A DNA stretch of 64,000 nucleotides from Dongia sedimenti (lineage in GTDB: Bacteria; Pseudomonadota; Alphaproteobacteria; Dongiales; Dongiaceae), in the NCBI GenBank assembly GCA_030715195.1, contig JAUYVI010000004.1, forward strand, positions 248,001 to 312,000, given 5' to 3'. Below are positions 1 to 8,981 of the stretch, in pieces. How positions within the stretch are numbered: the first letter of the stretch is position 1; the number at the start of each line of letters is the position of its first letter. Under the pieces are notes generated by a model that searched no databases, was not told the DNA's origin, and saw only the letters and a list, made by a program, of their open reading frames with translations. Both the position numbers and the translations under genes were made by a program.

Positions 1-230
1 CCGGCGATGTCGACATGGTCGGCGTCATCACCGAAGTGCTGAAGGAAGAGAAGAAGCGCGAATCCGCCGGCCGCGGCGACAGGGAAATCCCGATGCGCCC
101 GGATCACGGCCACCAGATGCTGGACGACATCGACAAGAGCGTAAACCCCGGCTATTCCGCCATCGGCCGGCTGCGCGGCCTGGCCGAGCTGCGCGGTGTC
201 GCGACGGCGGTGAAGCGGATGCTCGGCTAG
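1..230 (+). CDS. uxuA: Mannonate dehydratase, C-terminal fragment (cut by window start)
   Basis: This is the last 75 or so codons of D-mannonate dehydratase, which dehydrates D-mannonate to 2-keto-3-deoxygluconate in hexuronate catabolism. The reading frame is open from the first bases of the window, so the gene begins outside. The segment [12 protein letters not shown] followed by [10 protein letters not shown] and GLAELRGV is the family's conserved C-terminal block and contains the His-rich active-site motif. The stop codon overlaps that of the convergent SDR gene within a CTAG tetramer. Identification is firm because this block is distinctive; only its length upstream is unknown. Confidence 0.93.
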   Translation, partial: GDVDMVGVITEVLKEEKKRESAGRGDREIPMRPDHGHQMLDDIDKSVNPGYSAIGRLRGLAELRGVATAVKRMLG

Positions 231-1081
231 GACGACCAGTTCTTCTTGAAATCGCCGAACAGGGTCAGCCCGCCGCAGGCGAAAATGGTCTGGCCGGTGA
301 TGTAGCTGGCATCGTCGGAAGCCAGGAAGGCGAAGACTGCGGCCATTTCCTGCGCTCCAGCAGCACGGCCCATCGGAATATGCGATTCGACATCGTGCCG
401 CATCTTCGGGTCGTTGATCCAGCGCGCGTTCATGTCGGTGTCGACCGCGCCCGGCCCGACCGCATTCACCCGGATGCCCTTGTCGGCATATTCCAGCGCC
501 AGGGTGCGGGTCAGGTTCTCCATGCCACCCTTGCTGATCGAATAGGCGATGTAGCCCGGCTTCGGGATGATCTCATGCACGCTGGAGCAGTTCAGGATCA
601 CCCCGCCGGAATGCTTGGTCGCGGCGCCGTAGCCGAGGCTGCCCGTGGGGCGGTTGAGGAAATGCCGCAGCGCCGCTTGTGAGCAGAGCAAGGCACCGGT
701 CAGGTTGACGGCGATGACGCGCTCGTAATCCGCGAGCGGGTAGGTCTCGCTCGGCGTCTCGGTCTGGATGCCGGCATTGTTGACCAGGATGTCGAGCCTG
801 CCGAAGGCGGCGAGCACGTCCTTGAACATCGCCGCGATCGCTTCCGGCTTGCCGACATCGGCCTGGACGATGCGATGCTTGCGGTCGGCGAAGCCTTCTT
901 CGGCGCTGATCGCCTGGACCGATTTCAGCGTCTCTTCAGCCGCGCCCTGCGATCCCGCGTAGTTGATCGCGACCGTGGCGCCTTCCGCGGCGAAGCGTTC
1001 GGCGATGGCGCGGCCGATCCCGCGCGAGGCGCCGGTGATCAGGGCGAAGCGGCCGTCCAGGCGGCGGCATTGGCTGGTCAT
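227..1081 (-). CDS. SDR family NAD(P)-dependent oxidoreductase
   Basis: A 284-residue classical short-chain dehydrogenase/reductase. The cofactor motif TGASRGIG lies near residue 17, NNAG near residue 100, and the catalytic Ser and YxxxK (YSISK) near residue 180. The length is slightly above the 250 typical of the family because of a short N-terminal tail and an insert before the active site. A GGAAG ribosome site precedes the ATG. It converges on uxuA with overlapping stop codons, so it may be a sugar-acid or mannonate-type oxidoreductase of the same pathway, but substrate cannot be read from the sequence. Confidence 0.85.
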   Translation of the reverse strand: MTSQCRRLDGRFALITGASRGIGRAIAERFAAEGATVAINYAGSQGAAEETLKSVQAISAEEGFADRKHRIVQADVGKPEAIAAMFKDVLAAFGRLDILVNNAGIQTETPSETYPLADYERVIAVNLTGALLCSQAALRHFLNRPTGSLGYGAATKHSGGVILNCSSVHEIIPKPGYIAYSISKGGMENLTRTLALEYADKGIRVNAVGPGAVDTDMNARWINDPKMRHDVESHIPMGRAAGAQEMAAVFAFLASDDASYITGQTIFACGGLTLFGDFKKNWSS

Positions 1082-1167
1082 GGGTCACTTCCATTCGTCG
1101 CGTTTTGCGCGGCTGGGACTAACCCATCCGCGTGACGGCGGCAACCCGAATGGAAGCGGAACGCGGG

Positions 1168-2361
1168 CTAGGCGCGGCGGGAAAACAGGTACGGGCCGTA
1201 CTTCGCAGCGAACAGCAGGAAGGCGCCGGCCCAGATCAGGCCGGCGAGGCCGACCGTTGCCGGATAATCGGTCGGCAGCCAGCCGGCCGCGACACGTAGG
1301 GCCGCACCCAGGGTGACCAGGGCGTAGATCGCCTTGGTGCCGAAATCGGCCGTCAAGGCCCGGCCGGTATGGCCGAGGCTGGCCCGCGTCATCACCGCGA
1401 GAGTCATCGTGCCGACGGCTCCCGCCGTCAATGCATGCAGCGCGATCGCCGTGGTCACGAACTCCGGTGCCAGGGCGGAAGTGGCCAGCGCCAGCAGTCC
1501 GAGGATCAGCCAGAGATAGCCGAGATGGAGAATGATCACGAGCGGTTCGCGGAAGGTGCGCTGTCCCTGCCAGCGTGTCAGGCGAATCACCTGGATGACG
1601 CCGGCAATCAACAGCAGCACACCTGCCCAGGTCTGATCCGGCCACACCGCCCAGGCCAGCATGGCGACCAGGGTCGCAGCGACGGCCAGCTTGTCGATCG
1701 GGCCGAAGGGCGCGGGGAAGGGTTCGCCTTTCTCCTTGGCCAGCCAGTTACGGGTGAAGCTCGGAATGATCCGGCCGCCGATCAGCGAGATCAGCGTGGT
1801 GGCGAGCGCGATCGCCAGCCGCGCGCCGAGCATCGGATCGGTTGCGGTCCAGTCCGGCAGGAAGGAGACGACATCGGCCAATCCGAAGGCCGCGATCATC
1901 GCCACCACCGGCAGGTTGCGTTTGTTGTTGCCGGCGATGATCTCGCGGAAGGCGGATCCGCTGAGCGCGATCCAGTACAGCAGGGCGAGCACGATCCCGA
2001 TCTCCGGCCCGATAGCGCCGGTTGCCTGCAGCACGGCACCGATCCGACCCAGCAGCCAGAGCGCCAGCAACCCGGCGAGCGGCCGGCCGGAGACCGGCAG
2101 GCGCCCGGTCCAGTTCGGAATCGCCGTCAGCAGGAAGCCGCCGATGATCGCGCCGAGAAAGCCGAACAGCATCTCATGGACATGCCAGCGCATGGGATCG
2201 AAGCCCGGCGCATCGACGACCAGGATTCCGGTGAACGACGCGGCCCAGGCGGGGATCGCGAGGCCCGCGAACAAGGCGCCGCAGAAGAAGAACGGCCGGA
2301 AGGCGAAGCTGAAAAACGCGGGGCCGGACGACCGGCGCCCGGCAATTGGGATCTCGGACAT
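1168..2361 (-). CDS. nnrS: NnrS family membrane protein
   Basis: A 397-residue polytopic membrane protein with about twelve hydrophobic segments. The N-terminal block FFSFAFRPFFFCGALFAG and the motif WHVHEMLFGF near residue 63 are hallmarks of NnrS, a heme- and copper-binding inner-membrane protein linked to nitric oxide stress and denitrification. No denitrification gene or NnrR-type regulator lies nearby, so its role here could be general nitrosative-stress resistance. It runs in the same direction as the SDR gene 86 bases downstream. The family call is strong and the physiological role open. Confidence 0.88.
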   Translation of the reverse strand: MSEIPIAGRRSSGPAFFSFAFRPFFFCGALFAGLAIPAWAASFTGILVVDAPGFDPMRWHVHEMLFGFLGAIIGGFLLTAIPNWTGRLPVSGRPLAGLLALWLLGRIGAVLQATGAIGPEIGIVLALLYWIALSGSAFREIIAGNNKRNLPVVAMIAAFGLADVVSFLPDWTATDPMLGARLAIALATTLISLIGGRIIPSFTRNWLAKEKGEPFPAPFGPIDKLAVAATLVAMLAWAVWPDQTWAGVLLLIAGVIQVIRLTRWQGQRTFREPLVIILHLGYLWLILGLLALATSALAPEFVTTAIALHALTAGAVGTMTLAVMTRASLGHTGRALTADFGTKAIYALVTLGAALRVAAGWLPTDYPATVGLAGLIWAGAFLLFAAKYGPYLFSRRA

Positions 2362-2416
2362 GGATCGCAGATTAGGCTATATCGCGCAGCGATGCACCCG
2401 GGCCAAACGTCGCGGC

Positions 2417-3127
2417 CTACCGGGCGTCGTGGAAGATGATGCCGAGCGAGAAGCGCCGCCCGCTCTTCAGGCGGCTGACGCCGTGCCGCAGGGTGACGCG
2501 GTAGGTGCCGCGCTTGCCCTCAACAGGGCGCTGATTGACGGCGAAGATCACCGCCTCGCCCTGCTGCAGGGTGACCACCTCGCCGCGCGACTGCATGCGT
2601 GGCCGCTGCTCGGTCAGCAGGAACTCGCCGCCGGTGAAATCCTGCTCCGGCGCGCTCAGCAGGATCGTCGCCTGGAGCGGGAAGGCGAGCTCGCCGTAGA
2701 GATCCTGGTGCAGGCAGTTGTAATCGCCCGTCTCGTATTTCAGGAGCAGCGGCGTCGGGCGCTCCTGGCCCGCGGCGTGGCAGAGCTCCAGGTAATCACC
2801 GAGTGCCGCGGGATAGGGTTTCCCGCCGAGCTTCGCCTGCCAGCGATTGGCCGTCTCGGCCAGTGGCGGATAGAGCGCTTGGCGCAAGGCACCGATCACC
2901 TCGGGCAGGGGCGAGGCGAAATACTTGTACTCGCCGCTGCCGAAGCCATGCCGTGCCATCACCACGCGACTGCGGAATGGCGCATCCTCAGCGTAGAGCG
3001 CGGCGAGGCTGACGCATTCCTGCGGCGTCAGGATCGGTCCGGTCGTGGCGCTGCCGTGCGCATCCAGCGCTGTGGTGATCTCGGGCCAATTCAATGCTGC
3101 GACGCGGTCGGCGATGATCTTCGGCAT
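2417..3127 (-). CDS. 2OG-Fe(II) oxygenase family protein
   Basis: A 236-residue non-heme iron dioxygenase of the prolyl-4-hydroxylase-like 2-oxoglutarate family. The iron-binding triad is visible as H140-x-D142 (in LHQDLYGE) and H215 (in LRHGVSRL), with an arginine pair at 224-225 suited to binding 2-oxoglutarate. The ATG at 3127 was chosen over an in-frame upstream ATG because a GAAGGAG ribosome site precedes it. Such enzymes hydroxylate proteins or small molecules; nothing in the neighbourhood (NnrS downstream, otnI upstream) fixes the substrate. Confidence 0.8.
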   Translation of the reverse strand: MPKIIADRVAALNWPEITTALDAHGSATTGPILTPQECVSLAALYAEDAPFRSRVVMARHGFGSGEYKYFASPLPEVIGALRQALYPPLAETANRWQAKLGGKPYPAALGDYLELCHAAGQERPTPLLLKYETGDYNCLHQDLYGELAFPLQATILLSAPEQDFTGGEFLLTEQRPRMQSRGEVVTLQQGEAVIFAVNQRPVEGKRGTYRVTLRHGVSRLKSGRRFSLGIIFHDAR

Positions 3128-3185
3128 GGTGTCTCCTTCCGGAAACACCTAGGCGTCGCGCCCCGCCGCTTCACTCCGAATCTTG

Positions 3186-3965
3186 CTAGGCCGCCTTGAT
3201 GCCCCAGGGGGCCGCCCAGCCGAGGCCGTCGGTCGTCTTGCCGCGCGGCCGGTATTCGCCGCTCACCCAGCCGGAATAGCCGAGCTCGTCAAGCAAGGCA
3301 AAGAGGGCGGGAAAGTTGATCTCCTGAGACGAATCCGGCTCATTGCGTCCGGGCACGCCGGCGATTTGCACATGGCGGATGATCGGCTGATGGTCGCGGA
3401 AGGTCTGCAGCAGCCGGCCCTGACTCATCTGCAGATGATAGGCATCATATTGCAGGAAGACGTTGTCGGAGCCGGATTTCGCGATCAGCCAAAGGGCGGT
3501 TTCCACGCTGGCGTTCACATAGCCGGGAAAATCGACCGCGTTCAGCGGCTCCAGCATCAGCTGTACGCCCGCCTGCTTCGCCAGTGGTGCCGCCCAGGCG
3601 AGATTGGCGGCGAAGGTCTCGACATTGGCGCCATCTTTCGAGAGGCCCGCCATCACATGCAGCCGCGGGCAATCGAGCGTGTCCGCGTAGTCGAGCGCGA
3701 TCTCGATCGCCTCGCGGAACTCGGCTTCCCGACCGGGGACCGCGCCGATACCACGGTCGCCCTTGTCCCAGTCGCCCTGCGCCACATTGAACAGCACCTG
3801 CTGCAATCCCGATCCGGCGAGGCGCGCTGCGATCTCCTTCTTTGGGAAGGCATAGGGGAACAGGAACTCCACCGCCTCGAAGCCGCATTTCCGCGCCGCC
3901 GCGAAGCGGTCGAGGAAGTCGTGCTCGTTGAACAGCATGGAAAGATTGGCGGCAAGACGCGGCAT
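3186..3965 (-). CDS. otnI: 2-oxo-tetronate isomerase (hydroxypyruvate isomerase family)
   Basis: A 259-residue TIM-barrel sugar isomerase of the AP-endonuclease-2 superfamily. Family marks include the start PRLAANLSMLF, the block GDWDKGDRGIGAVPGRE near residues 64-80, and metal-ligand segments around MLEPLN and YDAYHLQ. OtnI interconverts 2-oxo- and 3-oxo-tetronate; related Hyi acts on hydroxypyruvate. It lies 9 bases after otnC and in line with otnK, which favours the tetronate function. A GAGGAG ribosome site precedes the ATG. It is probably the last gene of the operon. Confidence 0.85.
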   Translation of the reverse strand: MPRLAANLSMLFNEHDFLDRFAAARKCGFEAVEFLFPYAFPKKEIAARLAGSGLQQVLFNVAQGDWDKGDRGIGAVPGREAEFREAIEIALDYADTLDCPRLHVMAGLSKDGANVETFAANLAWAAPLAKQAGVQLMLEPLNAVDFPGYVNASVETALWLIAKSGSDNVFLQYDAYHLQMSQGRLLQTFRDHQPIIRHVQIAGVPGRNEPDSSQEINFPALFALLDELGYSGWVSGEYRPRGKTTDGLGWAAPWGIKAA

Positions 3966-3974
3966 GTTGGCTCC

Positions 3975-4613
3975 TCAGGGGATCGGATACTTCGCCACCA
4001 GGGTCGCGACCTGTTCCTTGCTGAGAAACCGGGTCGCGTGACCCTGCAGCAGCAGATAGAGCTTGGCCGTTTCTTCCAGCTCCTCGATCGCGTTGACCGC
4101 GGCTTCCAGCGAGGTGCCGGCGACGATCGGCCCGTGATTGGCGAGCAGCACGGAGGAATGCCTGGCCGCGACGGCACCCACGGCATCGGCCAGGGTCGGA
4201 TCGCCCGGCGGGAAATAGGGCAGCAGCTTCAGCTTGCCGACCCGCATCACGTAATAGGCGGTGATCGGCGGCAGCGCATCGTCGGGATCGAGCCCGTCCA
4301 GCACCGAGACCGCGACCGAATGCGTGGAATGGAGATGCACCACCGCCCCGGCGGATTTCCGCGCGCCGTACATCGCGATATGCAGCAGGCTCTCCTTGGT
4401 CGGCGCATCGCCGCCGACATGCTTGCCGCTGTCGTCCAGCTTGGAAAGCCGCGCCGGATCGAGTCTCCCCAGCGAGACATTGGTCGGCGTCATCAGCCAG
4501 CCGCCGTCAATCCGCATCGAGAGATTGCCGGCGCTGCCGAAGGAGAGGCCGCGCTCGAACATCGAGCGGCCGAAAGCGGCGAGGCTGTCGCGCGCCTGGC
4601 TCTCCCCATTCAT
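3975..4613 (-). CDS. otnC: 3-oxo-tetronate 4-phosphate decarboxylase (class II aldolase family)
   Basis: A 212-residue class II aldolase/adducin-type zinc enzyme. The catalytic Glu is E74 in PTKES, zinc ligands are H93 and H95 in the HLHSTHS motif, and the third His lies in LANHGPIV. OtnC decarboxylates 3-oxo-tetronate 4-phosphate to dihydroxyacetone phosphate, the step after OtnK. The gene starts 10 bases after the otnK stop codon and has only a weak ribosome site, suggesting translational coupling. Fuculose-phosphate-type aldolases share the fold, but the otnK and otnI neighbours favour OtnC. Confidence 0.87.
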   Translation of the reverse strand: MNGESQARDSLAAFGRSMFERGLSFGSAGNLSMRIDGGWLMTPTNVSLGRLDPARLSKLDDSGKHVGGDAPTKESLLHIAMYGARKSAGAVVHLHSTHSVAVSVLDGLDPDDALPPITAYYVMRVGKLKLLPYFPPGDPTLADAVGAVAARHSSVLLANHGPIVAGTSLEAAVNAIEELEETAKLYLLLQGHATRFLSKEQVATLVAKYPIP

Positions 4614-4623
4614 TTGATTGGGC

Positions 4624-5898
4624 TCATTTCAGCACGTCCAATGCCTTCATGAAAAAGTCCTCCGCGCCGAAATTGCCCGACTTCAACGCGAGCGCCAGAC
4701 GCGGCGTCCCGATCGCCAGGCAGGCCGGCACGCCGGGATCGATCTGCGGCCCGATCTGCAAGGCCTTCACGCCCAAGCCCTGCACCACCGCGCCCGACGT
4801 TTCTCCGCCGGCCACCACCAGACGCCGCACGCCGGCCGCGACCAGGCCTTGCGCGATCTTCGCCAAAGCCTGCTCCACCAGCTCGCCGGCGCGTTCGCGG
4901 CCGAGCTTCTCCTGCACGGCCGCGACTTCCTTCGGCGTTCCGCCGGCATGGATGAGAACCGGACCGCTGCTGAGCTTCGGCCGCGCCCAGTCCAGCACCG
5001 CGGCGACGCTCGGCTCGAAATCCTCCGCCAGTTTCAGCGGCTCCAACGCCAGCGCCGGATGCTGCGCGCGCATCGCCGCGATCTGGCCCATCGTGGCCTG
5101 CGAACTGCTGCCCGCCACCACCGCACCCAAGCCGCCGACGGAGTCGAGCGGCGTCACCGCATCGCGCTTCGGGATCAAGCCGGCTTGGCGGAAGTTCTCC
5201 GGCAGCCCGATCGCGGCGCCGGAGCCGCCGGTCATGAGCTTCATCTCGGCGCAGGCGGCACCGAGGGTCAACAGGTCCTCGTCTTCGATCGCGTCGATGA
5301 CGGCGTAACGCACCAGCTTGCGCGTGAGATAGCCGAAGCTCGCACTCATGGAGGAGGCGCCCTGCCGCACCGTGGTGATCGGCACCAGATCGACCCGCGC
5401 CCGCGTCTGCCGCGACAGCACGCGCACCAGGTTGGCATCGCGCATGGGGGTGAGCGGGTGGTTGCGCATCGGCGAATCCGAGAGCAGGTCGCGCCCGACG
5501 AAGAGATGGCCGAGATAGATCGTGCGCCCGGTCTCCGGGAAAGCCGGGCAAACCGTGGTGAGGCCGGCATCCAATTCCTCGACCAGGGCGTCGCCGACCG
5601 GGCCGATATTGCCCTGGTCGGTCGAATCGAAGGTCGAGCAGTATTTGAAATAGAACTGCCGCGCCCCCGCCGCCTTCAGCCAGCGGCAGGCCTGCAGCGA
5701 GAGGGCAACCGCGTCCCTGGCGGCAATGGTGCGCGATTTCAGCGCGACCACGATCGCTTCGGCATCGGGTACCGGATCGCCCGGCGAGGGCACGCCGATG
5801 GTCTGCACAACCGACATGCCGCGCCGCGCCAATGTGTTGGCGAGATCGGTGGCTCCGGTCAGGTCGTCGGCGATACAGCCGAGGAGGAGAGGCGCCAT
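4624..5898 (-). CDS. otnK: 3-oxo-tetronate kinase (four-carbon acid sugar kinase family)
   Basis: A 424-residue kinase of the former DUF1537 family. The N-terminal substrate domain begins LGCIADDLTGATDLA, KYCSTFDST is near residue 87, and the C-terminal nucleotide domain ends with the typical ALKSGNFG motif. OtnK phosphorylates 3-oxo-tetronate. Position between the lactonase-like gene and otnC matches the pathway order. Related kinases phosphorylate other 3-oxo sugar acids, so a branched substrate remains possible given the upstream apionate-lactonase-like gene. Confidence 0.87.
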   Translation of the reverse strand: MAPLLLGCIADDLTGATDLANTLARRGMSVVQTIGVPSPGDPVPDAEAIVVALKSRTIAARDAVALSLQACRWLKAAGARQFYFKYCSTFDSTDQGNIGPVGDALVEELDAGLTTVCPAFPETGRTIYLGHLFVGRDLLSDSPMRNHPLTPMRDANLVRVLSRQTRARVDLVPITTVRQGASSMSASFGYLTRKLVRYAVIDAIEDEDLLTLGAACAEMKLMTGGSGAAIGLPENFRQAGLIPKRDAVTPLDSVGGLGAVVAGSSSQATMGQIAAMRAQHPALALEPLKLAEDFEPSVAAVLDWARPKLSSGPVLIHAGGTPKEVAAVQEKLGRERAGELVEQALAKIAQGLVAAGVRRLVVAGGETSGAVVQGLGVKALQIGPQIDPGVPACLAIGTPRLALALKSGNFGAEDFFMKALDVLK

Positions 5899-5912
5899 TG
5901 AACTCTTTGTGA

Positions 5913-7883
5913 TTACTTTGCGGCTGAGATGCGGGTCACGGCATAGGGACGAAGGGCGATGGTGCCGACCTTCTTCGTCTTCTTGCCCGATTTCTTGAGG
6001 AAGGCCAAGTCCGTCGTCGCCTTCACGAAACTGCCCTCGTCGAGCACCGCGACCTCGGCCGGTCCGGCGAAGCCCTGGACCCGTACCGTCTGCGGCTGCG
6101 CCGTCAGATTGCTGAGCCAGAGCACGGGACCGGCCGCACCGCGATAGGCCAGCGCCCCGATCTTGCTCTCCTCGCCGATCTCCGTCGCGATCCGCTTCGC
6201 GCCGCTGGCTTGCGCCAGATCGGCGATCAGGTGATAGACCGGATAGACCGCCGTGCCTTTCAGCCCGTCGAAATAGGGCTGGGCATGCTCGGTCTTCCGA
6301 TAGACCATGCCCGCGGGCCCGGTCGTGGCGCCCAGGGTCACGACCTCGACGCCGCCTTTGGCCCAGGCGCTGACATAGCCGACGCTCCAGGCCGCGCCGA
6401 AGATACCGCGCTGCCTGGGATCGATCTTGGACAGGCAGACGCGCTCATTGTTCGGGTTGTCGACCGAGCTCGCGCCATAAGGATTGTTGCGCGCCGGAAT
6501 CGTGCTGGGGCCGAGGTGATAGCCGGCCTTGCCCATGAAGCTCCGCGTGGTCTTGATCTGATAGGCATGCGCCTCGATTGTCTCCATCACCGAGACGTCG
6601 TCGGCCGCATGCACGATCGGGCTGGTCGTGTGGGTGAGATAATCGAACACGCCGACCGGCGGCCGCTTGCGGTTCAATTCGGTGAAGAAGGAGAGCATGC
6701 CGCCGCCGACCGAGGCGCCGGGAAAAGCCGCACGCGCCGCCTTGGCCATCTCCTCGAAACTCGGCGCATCCGGGAACTTGCTGCCCGGCAAGGTGCCCTT
6801 GAGATCGACCGCCGGCGAGGTGGTGACCGCGGCGGGCTTGAGCCCCGCCCGCTTCGCCGCTTCGGCGATGGGTGCGAGCTCGGCGGCCGCGGCGGCCTTG
6901 CCCGGCAGCAGGACTTCAAGAATGACCGCGGCGCCGGTCGCATCGGCCAGGCGCTTGTAGTTCTGGATCGCCTCGGCGACGCCGGATTGCCTGCCATCGA
7001 CGTGGCAGACCAGGTGCTTCGGCCCAGCCGCCTTGATCGCGGCGGCGGCGTCCAGTGAAGCCTTGGCCTCTTCCATCGGCACCGCGACGCCGAGCTCGGG
7101 CAGCGCGCCGCCGGCGCGGCCGAGCGTCACGTCGATCTTCTTCGCGGCCCCGGCTTTCTTCGGCCGCGGCAGCTTTCCGGTGAAGGTCAGCGAGACTTCC
7201 TGGGTGAACGACCGGCCCGCCGGCATGGTGTGGGGCCAAGGCTCCGCCAAGGGCCGCACATAAGTCTTGAACGAGGCATCGCTCCAGTTGCGATGATCTT
7301 CCATCTCGAAGGCATAGCCGTCCATCCGGCAGGTGACAGAGAGGCCGTCCGAGACCTTGTGCTTCAAGGCGCGGATGTTGGTGAAGGGGCAGGCCGGGTT
7401 GACCAGGGCGGGGAACTTGCTCTTCTCTCGTCTGCCGTCGATGTATTCGACCTCGACCGGGAAGCCCGCCACGCCTTTCAGCGGGTGCAGCACGACAAAG
7501 CCGGTGCGGTTGGTGGTGAAATCCTGCTGCGGCGTGGCGGTCGCGGCGAATTCCAGGTTGCCCGCGGCATCGCAGACGATCGACGCTTCATAGACGATCG
7601 AGGCGCTCGCATCGCCGCAACGCGCCGTGTAGTGGATCCCGAAACCCTCTTTCTTCTGGCTCACCTTGAGATCGCTGATCTCCGGCGTGAAGGTGCCCCA
7701 GTTCTTGTCGCGCACCAGGAAGGCGATGGCGCGGATCACCTCGACATCGCCGACGCGGATGTAGCGCAGGGCGCCGTTGCCGAACTCGGCGCTGATCGGC
7801 CCGGCGCGGAAGGTCCGGCTCTTGGGATCGGCCGATTCGGTGCCGGTCAGCTTGATGTTGCGGCTCAGTTTCGCAGCGGCCAT
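5913..7883 (-). CDS. D-apionate lactonase-like protein
   Basis: A 656-residue cytoplasmic protein without signal peptide. The N-terminal third looks like a beta-sandwich (blocks GFVVLHPLKGVAGFPVEVE and FEMEDHRNWSDASFKTYV). The middle is Ala-rich with TIM-barrel spacing, and the C-terminal part resembles a glycosidase-type beta domain. From memory these blocks match the ApnL family, which opens D-apionolactone to D-apionate. It lies 14 bases before otnK and 15 after the importer ATPase, so a role in converting the imported compound to an acid is likely. Apionate oxidoisomerase is not seen in the window, so the exact substrate is unproven. A GGGAG ribosome site precedes the ATG. Confidence 0.62.
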   Translation of the reverse strand: MAAAKLSRNIKLTGTESADPKSRTFRAGPISAEFGNGALRYIRVGDVEVIRAIAFLVRDKNWGTFTPEISDLKVSQKKEGFGIHYTARCGDASASIVYEASIVCDAAGNLEFAATATPQQDFTTNRTGFVVLHPLKGVAGFPVEVEYIDGRREKSKFPALVNPACPFTNIRALKHKVSDGLSVTCRMDGYAFEMEDHRNWSDASFKTYVRPLAEPWPHTMPAGRSFTQEVSLTFTGKLPRPKKAGAAKKIDVTLGRAGGALPELGVAVPMEEAKASLDAAAAIKAAGPKHLVCHVDGRQSGVAEAIQNYKRLADATGAAVILEVLLPGKAAAAAELAPIAEAAKRAGLKPAAVTTSPAVDLKGTLPGSKFPDAPSFEEMAKAARAAFPGASVGGGMLSFFTELNRKRPPVGVFDYLTHTTSPIVHAADDVSVMETIEAHAYQIKTTRSFMGKAGYHLGPSTIPARNNPYGASSVDNPNNERVCLSKIDPRQRGIFGAAWSVGYVSAWAKGGVEVVTLGATTGPAGMVYRKTEHAQPYFDGLKGTAVYPVYHLIADLAQASGAKRIATEIGEESKIGALAYRGAAGPVLWLSNLTAQPQTVRVQGFAGPAEVAVLDEGSFVKATTDLAFLKKSGKKTKKVGTIALRPYAVTRISAAK

Positions 7884-7898
7884 CTCAATCTCCCAGAG

Positions 7899-8978
7899 TT
7901 AGAGCACCCGGCCGGTTTCCGGGTCGATCAGCACCGCCCGGCCGATATCCATGTAGAGGTCCAGGCTCTCGCCCGGACCCTGCACGTCATGGCTCGCGAG
8001 CTCCGCCATGATCGGCTTCCCGCCGAGCGGGAAGGTGATGAAAGCGCGAGAACCGGTCGGCTGCAACAGCTCAACCGTCGCCCGCACCCTGGCGGCCTGG
8101 CCGGACAGGCTGCCGGGATCACGGCTGAAATGCTGCGGCCGGATGCCGAAGACCACCGGGCGGTTGCCTTCCGGCCCGCGCGGCAAGGCGAGGGCGGTGC
8201 CGTCGGCGAATTTGACCGCCGCGCCCGATCCGTCGCGCACATAATCGGCCGGAATGAAGTTCATCTTGGGCGAGCCCAGGAATCCCGCGACGAAGCGCGT
8301 CGCCGGGCGCTCGTAGAGATCGAGGGGCGTACCGGCCTGCTCGATCAGCCCGTCCTTCAGCAGCACGATGCGGTCGGCCAGGGTCATCGCCTCGATCTGG
8401 TCGTGGGTCACGTAGATCATGGTGGTGCCCAATTCCTGGTGCAGCCGCTTGATCTCGCTGCGCATCTCGTCGCGGAGCTGGGCGTCCAGGTTGGAGAGTG
8501 GCTCGTCGAACAGGAACAGCTTGGCATTGCGCACGATCGCCCGGCCGATCGCGACCCGCTGCCGCTGGCCGCCGGACAGTTGCCGGGGCAGCCGGTCCAG
8601 GAGGCCGGTGATGGCCAGCATCTCGGCCGCGCGCTTCACCCGCTTCTGGATCTCGTCTTGCGGCGTCTTCCGCGCGCGCAGGCCGAAGGCGATGTTCTCG
8701 AACACGTTCATATAGGGATAGAGCGCGTAGTTCTGGAACACCATGGCGATGTCGCGGTCGCGCGGCCGCACATGGTTCACGACGCGTCCGCCGATCTCGA
8801 TCGTGCCTTCGCTGATTTCCTCGAGGCCCGCGATCATGCGGAGCAGCGTGGACTTGCCGCAGCCGGACGGCCCGACCAGCACCGTGAACTCGCCGGACGG
8901 CACGTCGAGATCGATGCCGCGCACCGCCGGAACGAGGCCGTAGCGCTTGTGGAGCCGGGTGATCTTCAGGTCCGACAT
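7899..8978 (-). CDS. Sugar ABC transporter ATP-binding protein (MalK/UgpC type)
   Basis: A 359-residue ATPase of the CUT1 family. Walker A GPSGCGKS (K42), signature LSGGQRQRVAIGRA near residue 134 and Walker B LFLFDEP are intact. The C-terminal TOBE/OB region is the one typical of MalK and UgpC. It energises the two permeases encoded directly upstream (3 bases apart). The operon has all four importer parts: binding protein, two permeases and ATPase. Confidence 0.92.
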   Translation of the reverse strand: MSDLKITRLHKRYGLVPAVRGIDLDVPSGEFTVLVGPSGCGKSTLLRMIAGLEEISEGTIEIGGRVVNHVRPRDRDIAMVFQNYALYPYMNVFENIAFGLRARKTPQDEIQKRVKRAAEMLAITGLLDRLPRQLSGGQRQRVAIGRAIVRNAKLFLFDEPLSNLDAQLRDEMRSEIKRLHQELGTTMIYVTHDQIEAMTLADRIVLLKDGLIEQAGTPLDLYERPATRFVAGFLGSPKMNFIPADYVRDGSGAAVKFADGTALALPRGPEGNRPVVFGIRPQHFSRDPGSLSGQAARVRATVELLQPTGSRAFITFPLGGKPIMAELASHDVQGPGESLDLYMDIGRAVLIDPETGRVL

Positions 8979-8981
8979 AAG

